Assembly: GCF_001625305.1 (NCBI RefSeq) | Contig: NW_017803909.1 | Location: forward strand, 3,621,783 to 3,685,782 | Direction of reading: 5' to 3' | Length of the DNA stretch: 64,000 nt | DNA from: Branchiostoma belcheri | Taxonomy: Eukaryota; Chordata; Leptocardii; Amphioxiformes; Branchiostomatidae | Shown here: in pieces, positions 29,937 to 43,000 of the stretch | Layout: the number at the start of each line of letters is the position of its first letter | Position numbering within the stretch: position 1 is the stretch's first letter | Made by a program: the position numbers and the translations under genes | Notes under the pieces: model-generated | Seen by the model: the letters and a program-made list of their open reading frames with translations, nothing else | What the model was told of the DNA's origin: nothing | Database searches by the model: none

Positions 29937-31880
29937 TTTGACATCCGTACTCGGCTGTACGTTATACGTGCTAAAATGCATGATCAAAATAAAGTGATGT
30001 TGTTATTGGGAAAACCATTATAACAGCTTGAAACGATTCATGCTTAATATTTCTATAGTTTAAATGGTTCATTCATTATGCAAGAGTATCAAAAGCAGAT
30101 TTCAAACAACATTTTTCGCAGTATCCAACCATGTTGTACGTCACCTATTTTTCCTTTTTTTTTTAATTCTAGTGTAGAATAGTAAATCATACATCAAATC
30201 ACAGTAAAATATATTCTAGGATCTTTCTAATCAACGTAAAAACCATTTGCTTCTGGTCGTAAATGTGCTTTTGTTAGTCAACATGACACAGGGGAATAAA
30301 CAAATGGAGGGATGTATATTGCCGTGCATACCCATGATCTAATCATCATGCATGATGTCGTCACGTTCCTGTGGTTATGGCTCCTGTGATGATTGTAGTA
30401 GTTAAAGTACGGTCCACCAAATGACATTTTCACTCGTAATGTAAAGAAGAGAAGGCCTAAGGGCTATTGTGAGGGAGAAACATTTTAGAAGAGATATAAC
30501 ACCTCACCTCCATCACTTTTTTCACTTCTGTGGTGCACCATTGAATATCCCTTTGTCCTAATCTTTTATTTACAGTTGATGTAAGCTATTTCATGCACGC
30601 TATTTCGTATAATAGCTGGCAGCTCGTTGACGATTCCGATCTGTTCCATAATTCAAAAATTGCCGCAAAATCGTTCCAGTCACAATGGACTCTGGCACCC
30701 GCCCAGTCTTGCGGCATCATTGGGTGGTCTTTTGTCGTTCAGAAAAAGGTGAAACTAATCCTGGGATGACTGCAAATGGAAATCGATGTTTGAACACTTT
30801 GTATTACCTGTACTCGACAATTCTCTTACCGGATAGAGCTGGATTAGCGTCAACGATGAGTCTGTAAAGGTGCATGGGGAATAACCTGCCATGACTAATC
30901 TTGTCTCCAGAACTGGAAGGAATCTTTACATCTTGATATTATACGAGCGCCTAAGGATATGCATTCCCATGGCGTTAAAAGATACCATACGCGCAATCTA
31001 TATGCCAGCATGCCAAGAAACCGTTGACATGTGGTATTCAAATGAGAGCAATTTATTTGGATCGTTAGTCGTAGTTGAAATCATAATCTTTTCAGTTAAG
31101 GTGCTGGAAAATGTTATTAACAAGTTCTTAATGTCGCCATGTAGGAGCCTTTTGTTACCGGAATTAATCGTTCCCATTATCACGCTCCCTTCCTGAGCAA
31201 TTAAGTCAACTTTATCGCCCACGTATCGTTTGTTTTATACATGTGTATGTGACAAGCGTACGGTGATTTCCAGTAAACTCGCTTGACTGTATCAAATACC
31301 CCTAAAGACAATAAATCGGCTTGCCGAGAGAGGCAGTGCAGGAGACCCCACCACATTGAATCCTGTTTTATTCGGCAATAACTCAGGCGGAAATCTCCAG
31401 CAGGCCAAGCACGAAGACAGCCCGCTGAATCAGAGACGATCCATCACCGCTGAAGTCCTGATTGTATCACACGGATCACGCAGCTGCCGCACGTCAACCG
31501 AGAAAAGAAACCCCAAAATCAGAACGAGAGAAAAAATACAAAAGTCCTCCAAAAGGCAGCTAGGAGTGTCGAGTAGAAGTTGCCAAGGCAAGGACAAATG
31601 CGCCAAACTCTTGTTACTCTTCTTCTTTGGACATCCAACCTTTACGAAAGTTAGCCAAAGCTAGACGCATTAACAGAACAGTGAATCATGCATTTCCATG
31701 ATGGATACGCGCAGTTTGTATAAACTGTGATGCGGCGCACATCCATAAATCCCCCGCCACCACGATCGGGACTCCGCTAAAAGGAACATCTGGCGATAGC
31801 AACAGGCGCTATTTCAGCTGGGATTGAACCGTTTGTGTTCTTTATTCCGCACGACACTGCGAGAGGAGTGAGGAGATTCA
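29937..31880. other. Intergenic, nothing recognised
   Basis: Frames of 60-102 codons occur but none has a domain, signal peptide or convincing splice sites. Confidence 0.5.
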
Positions 31881-31908
31881 GCGCGCTGCAGGGGACTAAC
31901 ACCGCGTG

Positions 31909-31925
31909 TTCAGCACCAAGGACAG
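31909..31925 (+). promoter_or_regulatory. RE1/NRSE-like motif next to repeat family A
   Basis: TTCAGCACCAAGGACAG, identical to 26580-26596, preceded by ggactaacaccgcgtg and followed within 15 bp by a family A start. Confidence 0.4.
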
Positions 31926-31937
31926 ACACCCATTTAA

Positions 31938-32203
31938 ACTAGAAAGGTAACATTTGCCAAGCAAATGCATAATGTTTACCTTCGCATATGGCCTGCTCTA
32001 TTAATTCTTACTCAAACACTTTCATATGTATGGTCAGACAGGAGTCTAAATCCCTCCTGCTATAAAATTGCAACATGATGTAACCCAACACCAGTTACCA
32101 TGGTGACAGACGTCTGGTTCAGGTCATTGACCTTACTTGTTTGGAAAAGAAAAGGAAGAAGAAACAGAACAAAAACAATATGTTTTCCTTCGGTAAACAT
32201 AAG
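31938..32203 (+). repeat. Repeat family A, copy 6 (intact IR1 site)
   Basis: Starts actagaaaggtaacatttgc and ends ccttcggtaaacataag. AGGTCATTGACCT at 32121-32133. Abuts the second copy of the 0.7-kb duplication. Confidence 0.82.
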
Positions 32204-32209
32204 AAGCAT

Positions 32210-32945
32210 CTTTGCTGTTCTTGTTTCCAATGAAACAATAACATAAAATTGGCAAACAACAAGCAACGATTCTGGCACGATCATTTATAGATATTTGCAT
32301 TGATACTCAAGTTGAAAACTGAATCAGTTTTGATGTGTTGGCATTCCATTTCATTAAAAACTTTGATTTCTAATATAATGATCAGGAAAACACGTTTCAA
32401 AACTTTCAAAAACGTCTACCTTCGTCGATATGCATCCACATATGATAATATAATTCTAGACGCAGTAGCTGCATGATAAATGAGCTTTAAAAGTATATAT
32501 CGAAATGAAAGATATAAACTATGCAGCTAACATTATCAATAAAACGAGATTGGTTTCCCATTGCGCGCCCAAGGGATCAAAAGAAGGCACAGAAATATAG
32601 TTTCCCAGTGCATCTCTTATAGATCTTCCGCCTGCCTTTACAAATAATACCAGTATTTGCTAAAGGCGATACAGTGCATCTTGTTGGAGGTCGCTTAAAG
32701 TGGTTATCCTATAGGGACTAGGTGAGATTGTGATGAATGTTGGCACGTATTTTGAGAAAGGAATACTAGCAGTAATTTGTGAACTACATTTTTGTTAGAA
32801 ATCCTTCTGGCGAAACTAACGGCATTTGTTTTCCCTGTTTGAATTAAAATCACATCACATTAATGTGATCTGGCGACGTTTGCCTTTCTACTAGGGTCGA
32901 TGTCTGATTGTGATGGAGCTCTCGTGGCTGGGATGTAGCGCTCTG
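32210..32945. repeat. Diverged 0.7-kb duplication, copy 2
   Basis: Co-linear with 28455-29165. In both loci a family A copy lies just upstream, but in opposite orientations, so the duplication and the family A insertions were separate events or one was rearranged. Confidence 0.75.
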
Positions 32946-33861
32946 CTTTGATCAATGAGATGCTCGTCAAATATCGCCCAAAATAGCTCCGCAGCTTTCT
33001 GTCAGCGCTTCGCTATCTATTTCTGTCTTGCGTCGTAAATCGGCTATCACCATTTTACAACAGTATTGCTAAAAGGATCCTAGGCGGTTCTGCGCAACGC
33101 CGTCTTGATCGACACACTCCGACGAGCGGTTGAGCGGCACAGTGTGCCTACTTGTAGTGAAACGCTCTGATTCTTAACCCGGGCATTCGCAATGGATGGT
33201 GTCCAGCTCTGAGACGCCATTGCCTGCCTTTAATCGGATTCAAAGATGAAAGACCTGAAAGAATGCCGGCATTGCCCGAGGTGTAGGGACAAGGAAGCAA
33301 ACTGAATATTTGATGCGGCATTGATCCGACGGGAGCACAGGGAACAGGCGCCAGAGAACGCATCCTCCGTGGAAGGTACGCGACGCCGGACGCGATTACC
33401 ATACTTACCTAACCAGCAATGGGCATGGATATCGGGGTCGTTATGCCTTTGTGTGCGTAAGGCGTCCGAAGATAAAGGCACATCGAATGCTTTAGAAGAG
33501 GACTGCTATCCGCTGATGCAGGTATGCGGCAGGAGCGTGCCTGGTACTTCGTTTGAACAACGCCGCGTCTGATCATGCTGGTTTCTGCGCCCATTTTCTC
33601 CTCATTACCAGTCCAAGCTCGAGTCGAGCGGCTTATGATTGCTCCACGGGGATGTGTTTTGTGTGAGGTTCGCTGTCGGGTATTAGACGCAGTGCCAGCT
33701 GCTTTTCCGCGTTAAAGAACTCATTTCTGCACCAAAACGGAGTGTTGTGGGGACGAATTTCTGGTGGGAATAATCGATGGAGAGCAGCTTTACAAGGTTG
33801 AGCTGCAGTGTGATTTTTACATTTCGGGCGGTCACATCGCATCGATCGAACCTGAGATAGG
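32946..33861. other. CpG-richer stretch upstream of gene 3; candidate promoter region
   Basis: Frequent CG dinucleotides (for example cgacgagcggttgagcggc near 33120) unlike the AT-rich surroundings. No TATA box seen. Promoter role inferred from position just before the candidate first exon. Confidence 0.3.
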
Positions 33862-34020
33862 ATGAGCGGAGGCCGTGGTTACAACACCGGGCTCCTCCTC
33901 CTCCTCCTTACCGTCCACGCCTCCGCCCCGACACATGCTGCGGACCGGGAGACAGCAGGCCCGCACGGTCTCGTAGGCGATCCGTCTGCAGTTTGGTGTC
34001 CACGTCCCACCAATCTCTGA
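33862..34020 (+). other. Short open frame with a signal-peptide-like N terminus (upstream ORF or alternative first exon of gene 3)
   Basis: ATG at 33862 opens 52 codons: MSGGRGYNTG, a run of six Leu, TVHASAPTHA then AD, a convincing secretion signal with a likely cut after THA. TGA at 34018-34020. It ends 10 bases before the ATG of the candidate first coding exon and is in a different frame. A weak GT at 33968 (CACG/GTCTCG) would give the phase 1 needed for the 46512 exon and produce a type I protein. Part of the Leu run is a CTC repeat, so chance is possible. Confidence 0.35.
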
Positions 34021-34030
34021 ATTCCACACG

Positions 34031-34064
34031 ATGGAGGATTCCACGGTACAAGAGACCATTAATG
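34031..34064 (+). CDS. Gene 3 exon 1 (tentative): start and 11 residues
   Basis: ATG at 34031 encodes MEDSTVQETIN and runs into donor gtaggt in phase 1, exactly the phase required by the exon at 46512. The intron would be 12.4 kb. Alternatives are the signal-peptide frame at 33862 or an unseen exon. Confidence 0.4.
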
Positions 34065-37000
34065 GTAGGTGGACAAAACGTCATAGTATCGTCTCTCAAA
34101 TCATATCAGTTAAGACCGTAACAGACGTTCTTGAGTATTGAGCGCCGAGAACATTATTGCGGACACAGTTATGGCACGGCAGGTGGTAATATTGGAAGGG
34201 GCGAGCTTCAGTTAGTCGGAAAATGCGGTGAGATATTGTCCTCAATACATCTCCGTCTTTCAAGTTCTAGCTAGAATGTTATGTCGCTGCCTGGCATGGC
34301 TGATAAGGTGGCATTTACCCCTGTAATGTGGGCGTTTAGTCTGTCACATTGACCCGTATATTAACTGCTGAAGTTATCGACCACGTCATTTATTACACAG
34401 TCAGGCACCTGGTAGCACTTTAGACGTGACAAACACAAGAGGAAAGAACGTGTGGGTAGTCAGAGAAAACAAACCGCAAATCACGCCTCAGATCTCCGCA
34501 AATCCTCGGTCCGTGTGCCATCATCTAAAACGGGTGCAGCTCATAATTAGGGGCCATAAGTCTTAATCTACAAGCTCTCTCTCGCCAAGAGTTTTTCTGG
34601 GTCATCCGCGGCTTTGTCAATTCCAATCAGTACCCGCCACATCAGCTATGACGTCGCAGTGCCTTGGGTACAGTACTTCATATATACCACAATCGATGAA
34701 TCTGGTCCCACGTGTCTAATTAAAAAAATATAAGCTACATATACAGGGTACATTTCTCCAGTCAGTCTATATTTCTGACCTGTTCCATGGTGTGTGACGT
34801 GGTAACATCCTTTTACGTAATAGCCTGGACGTAACACCCTCTGCATTTGACCAGCTTTCCTTGTTGAGCAAGCGAAAAGAGAAAGCCGGTGGTAAGTACG
34901 TAGGATCGCCCCCGGGCTATCTACATGATGGCCCCGCTTGGATCAATGACTGTTTAGGTTCTTGTCGACGTGGTCATCCCGTCAACAGAAAGTCAATCTT
35001 CCCCCGCCAGGGCTATTTGTTTCCCAAACACTATTCATCAAAAATACTACAACAGTCGATACGGAGCACAGTGATGTATTACATTATATCGATGTCGCAC
35101 CTTACAGCACAGCACTAGACTAATCCTAAACCATGGACCATGCCTGGTCCTGTAGTGTCACTAGCCCATGCCTCGAAATTACGAGTAACAATTCTTCCTA
35201 TTGTCCCAGCACTGTCCCCCCAAAAAATTTCAACTGTCCCGAAGTGAGGATGATTGTCCCAACCTGTTTTTGGTATGACTTCTGACTTGACGTCAACTTT
35301 ATTTTTGCTTATGTTCACTCCCAGGCGCACTATAATTGCAGAGTAGACAGGAAATTCGGGTGGACTTTTACGTATCCAAAAGCCGAGACGTGCGCCTGAT
35401 AAACAAAAGAAGGGCTGACATTCTGATGTTGATTATTTTTCTATGGTCCCAAAAATGTCCCAAAGTGTGTTTTAGTTGTCCCAGTCTAGATTTTAGTAGT
35501 CAGTGGCCACTGGACCACCTTTAATTTCGAGCCCTGCCAGCCCTGTGTATCTGGTCCACGTCAAGGCGGCTAATTCAATAACGGGATCTCTCTGATTACA
35601 CATAACGTGAACTGAATCCGGGCCACCTCTATAAAGCCTTTTCATTATCCTTCTCATTACAATGCAATCAGTGCGGGTAATTATTGATCGGGACAGCTTG
35701 GTCTGTGCCACTGGGACGTTCCGGGATGTTCCACCTGCGTTGGTATCTCCCAGAATCACCACTTTAACAAAAAAATACCCATTTGTTAGAACCACCACCC
35801 CATACGCCATCTGTCTAGCTCAAGGTGTCTTACACGTCCACACCACATGCTTCTATCAGAGGATACAATAAAAGGGAGGTGCAAAGGTTTACCAACAGGT
35901 TTTCCATCAAATAGAGTCAGGTCTGGTACAGTTGACGATACTACGAAGCAGAGATAAGGAAGACGGGAAGACCCAAGAGATACACTGGAATATTGATGCC
36001 CTGTGCCGCTGTCTGTGACTGAAACAAAGCTACATGTGATAAAGGTGAAGCTGTGATACATCGCTTAATCGTTTGGCCATTGCCAGTGCATGTAGTACAG
36101 TAATGTTCACATGTACAGGGAACAGAGATCAAACGGGAACACAGTCCGTACATTTATGTCGGTTGGAGAATACATCTCTTTCCAAGAACTCGCCTATTCC
36201 TTACCCAATAAAGACAGCGGTGCAGATTTTCGGATTTATTTGCCCCTGCAACAAGCAGCGACTCGGTTTATCTCCACGTACAGCCAGCCTATTAAAAGGG
36301 TTTTATCCGTTGTGAAATGTCATGACGCCCCTCCCCTGTTATCACCAGAGCCGTCGTTGGGGCGTAAAATTCAGGCATATATGAAATTCTGCCTCCCGCG
36401 CGCGGCCGTCTGTGAGCCCGGCACGATCTTGCAGGCGGAAAGCGTAGTTATCAGGAAATAATTGGCCCGCGGCCCGCCAGAGTCTGTCCCACAAATGACA
36501 TATGCCAACAACAGAATCACGTTGACAACGAGATTATTCAAACATGCCTGCGAAATTGGATATCGCTGCTAGATAATAAAGGTTGTGGCGGTGACAGAGG
36601 GGCAGAACAGATAGAAGACCTCTGGAATGATAGAGTTGAATACGGCAGATCATCAATAATGCAGCAACATGCAACGCCATTACACAACAGGCGTAGAGTC
36701 CAAGCATCGTTTAACCTCTCTGTAGACATGAGCGTACCTCAGGAGAGTTGCCAATAGGCTTGCTATTCTATAACTGTACCTGTCGACTAATGGTATGGTA
36801 ACAGTATGCTAAATATTTCATTTCAGGTTTGTACTTCAGCGATAAAAGTAAATGTTTGACAGACTTTGGAAGAAGATAAAGTTGATAGCGGCGTAGCAGC
36901 GTAAATTTCAGCTGCTTTTATCGTTAATAGCAATTTCCTCCTGCTGTGAAGTGGGATATTTCATACCGGGTGACAAATCAGATGTACGTGTGGGACGATT

Positions 37001-40000
37001 CTCTTTCCACGAACCTGCTAAACGGTTATGTGTTTGTTCAAGGTGATTAATAGAGGATTAATGCCCCGCCCCGAGGTGTATATGGTGAAATAATCCCTGG
37101 TCAGCTCCGATAACCACCGAATAAACCACCAAGTGAGCGTAGCGAAATGGGACATGGGGCTTCTGATTGGTCGACGTCTTCTGGCTATATGACAATACGT
37201 TGTAAATCATTGGTAATTTTATCATAGTTATTTTCATTGTTTATTGTTTGTACATGTTAATATGAAGACCCGAAACACACCTAAAGAGTTGTTTTTGGTG
37301 TCCTGAACCGTGGAACATTGCCACAAATGTCAAGGAAACTTTGATGAAAAATATGTATATTGCATATGATTTATCATACTGAAGCAACGTATGACCTGAT
37401 CACGTCACTGGCCGACAAATTATTCCCCGTTACCATGGCAACACGGTGAGAGACAGACCTGTTTTCTAACAGATCCTGTCGTGACTTCTAGGGTCTAGTT
37501 GTTCAGGCACCACGGAACTACGTATGGCTTGATACAGAGATGGATGACTAGATCCAACAGATTGCGCCGTAATGAGAACATCGCGATTCAGAGCGTGTAC
37601 GCCAGTCAAATGGAAACACCGTCCAACCCAGCGCCATCGCATCACCGGATGCCACTGAATACGTCTGCTGCCTTCTACCGTGACTTCACATTGAATCAGC
37701 GCTCTCCCCTGGAGACCTAGAGTCTCATTCAAGCACAGAAGAACTCGCAACACTTTGTAAGGAACCGTTTCCAAGTGGAATAGCAATGGGACTGCCGTGT
37801 TCCCCGGACGTATGGCGTGCCTCGACACATTACGTGTCTAATTTGATCAGCCGGAAAGTTTTGAGAGGCTCTCTGAAAACGTGATGTGACGTTCTGCAGT
37901 GACCCGGTGCATCAGGGTGATGACCCCTTCCGTCAAAAGTCCGCTCCTCTTTTTCACGTTAATCAGATCAGCCACACGTTTTCCAAATGACGAAATGCAC
38001 CCATTACATACATGTAGCAATGGCAAATATAACTCGTGGTTCATATTCAGACTATATTGTGGAAATACAGAGTAAACGAGAAAGCCAACATTTGCGAGCA
38101 AATACATTGTGTTTATCTGCACTACGTCAAAGATATTGTGGTTTTTTAAACTTAGATGCCTACCACATACCTCTCAATGCATAACGTCGGGAGAAAGTAT
38201 GTCATGCCTAGGCTAGCAATTTTCGCTAAAAAAACGTTTACTTTATCATTGTACACACAAATTTAGGAATGAGGAATGATATATGTTTAGAACTAATGAG
38301 TACATTGCACGGGAAGATCCGTTAGAATATTACTTTCCAATGACGGCCTCATGGGGCTGAATTAATACAGAATTACGGATGCGATTTACCACACAACACG
38401 CTCCAGGATTATTTGTCAGACGCTACAACAGTAACATTACTTAACCGTACGTGATTTAACTTACGAAACAGTTTACGTCGCTAACCAACAACAGAGGTGA
38501 AATGTAGGACACACATCGCAGTCGACGTAGAGGCAGCAAATAAGCCTGAGCATCTTTCCCTCTCTCTATGGCAATCACTTGAGATCTTTATTTGCAATCA
38601 GATACAAATTCATGTTCAGATACATATTCCTGCACAGAGACAGATTCATTTACACATATACAGATACAGATTTTCCAAGTATGATGACCGTGTCAGTCCC
38701 TACACCTGAGTGAGGAGGGGTTGACACACTGGCCTTCGCGTGGATTTGTTTAACATGGATAACAGATTGCGAATCTGAGACCCACACACTTTGGGCATTC
38801 GTCTTCCCCAGCGGCACCATATCTTATTATCTTTTAGGTGCATATGATGGGGCTTCATAATTGAGAAGGAATCCAAATCATGTCTATGTTGTAGTTGTGA
38901 CAAATTGTGATTGACGAAATGTGCAGAAAGACGCGATGTTTGGGTGCGCACTGCTGCCGTTGCCGTCTCCGCGAAAAACTACATCATCGTCCGCCGACTG
39001 GCCAGCCATTGTTTCCATTAACCACGTACATAACAGCATCGCCTGGTGGACGGTGATCCGATTTCACTGCCTCATTTCGTTAGCTTCAAAAGCTCGGCTC
39101 TGGATTAGATTTCTACGATTCAATGAGGACTGCGTGCAGAATACAACACAGACGGGTTTAGGCTAACATTTTGTAAGATATCCAGACAACGGTCATCATT
39201 ATGCAACAGTTTGCATGGAAAACCACATACGATTGGGCCTCTTTAGCAACGTGGATTTTCAAACATCCTGGAACCCCAGCGTGAATATTGATATTTTGCT
39301 GATATGCGTTATCATATTCCAAACAAAATTAATAACCATCTGACGATGTTGATTTGATGCCAAATCCAATATATCAACATGCATTGAGTCATTACTCATT
39401 GTAAGTTGGCTAATAAAAAACGATAGATCATATAGAACATGTAGAATTGATGATATGCGAGAAGCTTTTGTTGATATGAATTCAAAATCCTGCCATTTAG
39501 AGCCAAGAGCATTCCAATGTCATCCCCACAATGCATATGCTCCTTTGCGACCAGCCTTCTTCCCCTTTGGAGTTAAAAGTTATGCAACAAAGTGCTCGCA
39601 ACTTCATGCTTCTCCCATGGCATTTCACGTACGACATTGTGTAGAATTTCGTGGCGACACCACAGGGGCCGATTCACCTTGAAAGCACTTAGAGGACACA
39701 CTTCTAAGCAGGGATTTTTCCAGTGAGTACTCTTCAATCTTCCAGTTTCTTCACAGGTCAGAACGCGAAAGACCGAGCTTCCTCCTAACCCAAGGACAAC
39801 CTTTGCCATCTAATCAACGCAAGTCATACATGTCACAGCCCTGCTACTCTTGCACCAACATTCGGGCGATGGGCTGTGAAAAGAACCACATTCGCATTCT
39901 GTCTCCATCCCCGCAAATCCCACAACATCATGCGGTATTAAACTGTGTGCTCTGCTGAAACTCATACTGTTGCCGGGTCCTTTGCAGTGAAGATATCACT

Positions 40001-43000
40001 GTTGGCAACGTTATTGAACCTATAGTCAGCTTACACGGTCTACAAAATGAGACACGAGTGCCACTGAAATTTCCCCATTGGAAAGGAATTATCCATTAAA
40101 GAAATGGCACTAGTTTGGGACCACATAATCATTACCGATTATTGATTTTAATCGTTAGCAGTATTTGATGATTCTGTTCGTTAGAAGTATCTGGACACTG
40201 ACAAACATTGAACAGCAGATCCAACTGAGAAACTAACATTTATTTCGTGTAGCATGATGAATACTTCTACTTCTAACTGTGCCTACAAAGAATTGATAAA
40301 TGGCTTTGCTAAGAACCACATGTAGGTTCCATACATCATAGATTTTATCCATAATTATATGGTATGCACGCAACAGTTTCCCTTTATGATGGGCAACATG
40401 TGCCGTGAAGAATCCACCTGTTATTACACACATACCAAGACCATAATATTAGTAATATGGTGGAATATTACCATGCATGATATTAGCTGACCACGCATGT
40501 AAGACTGGAATCCATAGTTTGCCTTATTAATTCTCAGGAAGTACGTCAGTTAAATTTGTCAACTATGAGCAGAACGGAGGAGAGTGTGGAAAAGTCATAC
40601 TTGTCCTGAATTACAAAGACTACGTACTGCCGACGCCATTATAGGTCGTAAAGGCAGGTTTCCTATGCTGTCTCTCCCACCAGAAATCAAGTATATGATT
40701 GCAGAGTGATATACAAAAATAGCTGACGGTTATCTGGGGCCCAATATTTGGGAGGAGTGATTTACATGCATCCGTCCACGTCCACTTCCCAGAGGGGTTC
40801 GGGCGACGTAGCTATTGATCACTGGGGGCCATTATGGCAGTATTGGTTGTACCCGTGCCAGATGAGCATTTTTCCGAAAATAGAGATTGCAGCAAGAACA
40901 AACACCCAAATCTGGTTAGCTTCCAGCAGGTTTGAAAAGCTGTGCAGTTGGCTTCACCAGTTCCCGGTGCACCCAGTCTGTCACTGTCAAACAGCTACTC
41001 AATGGCGAATAATCCGCACCACTTCCCGCCAGATTCAATCGATGCACAGTTTGCAAACCGGTAATCGTTGCGAAGAAACATGGCACCACTATCTATCTAC
41101 ATGGTAATCCGTCTCCCCTGGGTGCACCGAAGACAAGCCGAAAACCAACATGACAAATGGTTCTACCGGAGAAACTTCAACGTGAGTCTCGTAAGACAAC
41201 CGCAACTGCATAATCTAATCACTCAATACGGCAAGCGCCATACCTCACCGTGGCTCCTGACATGTACACACTTCACCTTCTGTGCTTCGTTATAATCATG
41301 TGCCATGGGAGTATTTCATCTAGTTAATCATACTGAAAATCGTGAAATTCGTATCTTTTAGTCGTGCAGTGATTGATCTAGGGAGCATCGGCTGCGGCGC
41401 TTTCGCCAGACCGTGTCACTCGTGATTTAATGTTAGCTTAAAAATCTCCATACCGTAAGAGCAGCAACTGTAATACGTATACCACAGGGAACTGACATCA
41501 GCAAGATACTGCTTTTAGCAGGGGGCTTATGCCTGTAATTCTCGTGCAGTTCTCAGGTGCTACCTGCGGTCATGCGATGTTCCCATGCAACTTATGACAA
41601 AATGTATGATCTGAGTCAGCGAAGCGCGGATATGTACCTATACTCTGGGATTATGAGGCAGTAACATGTTATACCTTAAAGGCATCCAAAACCCGATTTT
41701 TCAAAGCAAATATTCTAGTCATTTATCTACAAAGAGTTAGTATCATTTTTCAGAATAGAATTTTTATTCAGAATATTTCCAGTTTTGCTGCCCTAAAATC
41801 GCTTTGGATGCCTGCAAAATAGCTAAGGGCTCTCGTATCTTTCACCAATGATTTTCAAAGCAAATTTCATACACTTTGCATAATACGAAATGGATGGGAA
41901 CAAAATGCCATGTCAGTTCTCCTCGACGGGATGTTTACTCTACGAAATATCAACCTGTCTTTATCTGTCTATCCCAGAGTCTATCCCAGAGTCGCCTCCC
42001 ATGCCATCTACGTAACGATGACATTTACTTGTTGCAATCTTGACATGATATTTTCAAGTTTCAACGGTATGCGCAGCAACGGGCGTCACTACATGACAAC
42101 CCAATTTCAATCCTGCAAATCTGCCCGACATCATCAATATACTAAAAAACAACAATTACAGCCTAGTAATGTAACAAGTGTGCATCGGACATTAAACAAC
42201 GCAATTTGCACAAGACATTACGCCAATATACAATTGTGAATTGCGCAGTTTCACGCGGTACGGTATTGTACCTAGGAGAAACTTTACAGATAAATCCTTG
42301 ATGTCAATCACTGCAGACAGACGTTGACGAATTTCGTCCATAAAGAATGAATTATGGATTCATCAGTGGTACTGAATAACGATTTTACAATAGACGGCAC
42401 TTCTCCTACATGATATCAGCAGCGACCACCATCAGTCAGGACGTCGATAATCGTTCTTCCCGGCACTCCGAAATTGATCTAAGAGTTGCACGAATCAAAG
42501 TTTTTCTTCCGTGTCAATTATAGCTTCGTGAAACTAAATTTGTAGCTCCGACGCTGTGCCACGCTTTCTTAGGACCAATAGATCTGCTGAGTTCAACATC
42601 AAGACTCAAGCGACGAGTTTATAAAATACTGCCCTATAAGAGCCCCGTCTAATATACATGTATCTGTCTAAGGTTTTTAGTTGTCTAGGTTGTTCATACA
42701 TCGTTGAAGGCTATGTACATGTATGTGAATTTGATTGGTACACGTAAGCGTTGCAGCAATTGACAACGTATGGCTTAATTTCAAAGCTGGGAAGCAGATT
42801 TTCCCCCATATTGGTAGGTAGAAGATCTATATAGTTACAAAATATGTCGACCTAAATTCGTCTTCTTCTGGTAGATATTATCCACGGGGTATCACCTGGC
42901 CTAGGACAAGGTGTGTTCTCTATAATCCATCAGTTTGTCATTTTTCGCGCCACAGAGCACCCGGGGTGTAGTAACAGCACGGCACGGCTTATATCTCACG

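Noticed and set aside
35115..35540. Possible TIR element with inverted ctcgaaatta
   Set aside because: Only about 10 bp of inverted match; boundaries cannot be defined.
37466..37828. Minus-strand frame of 120 codons
   Set aside because: No domain, no matching splice context, no neighbouring coding exons; chance.
40748..41107. Plus-strand frame of 119 codons
   Set aside because: Composition and lack of motifs do not support a protein; no splice partner found.
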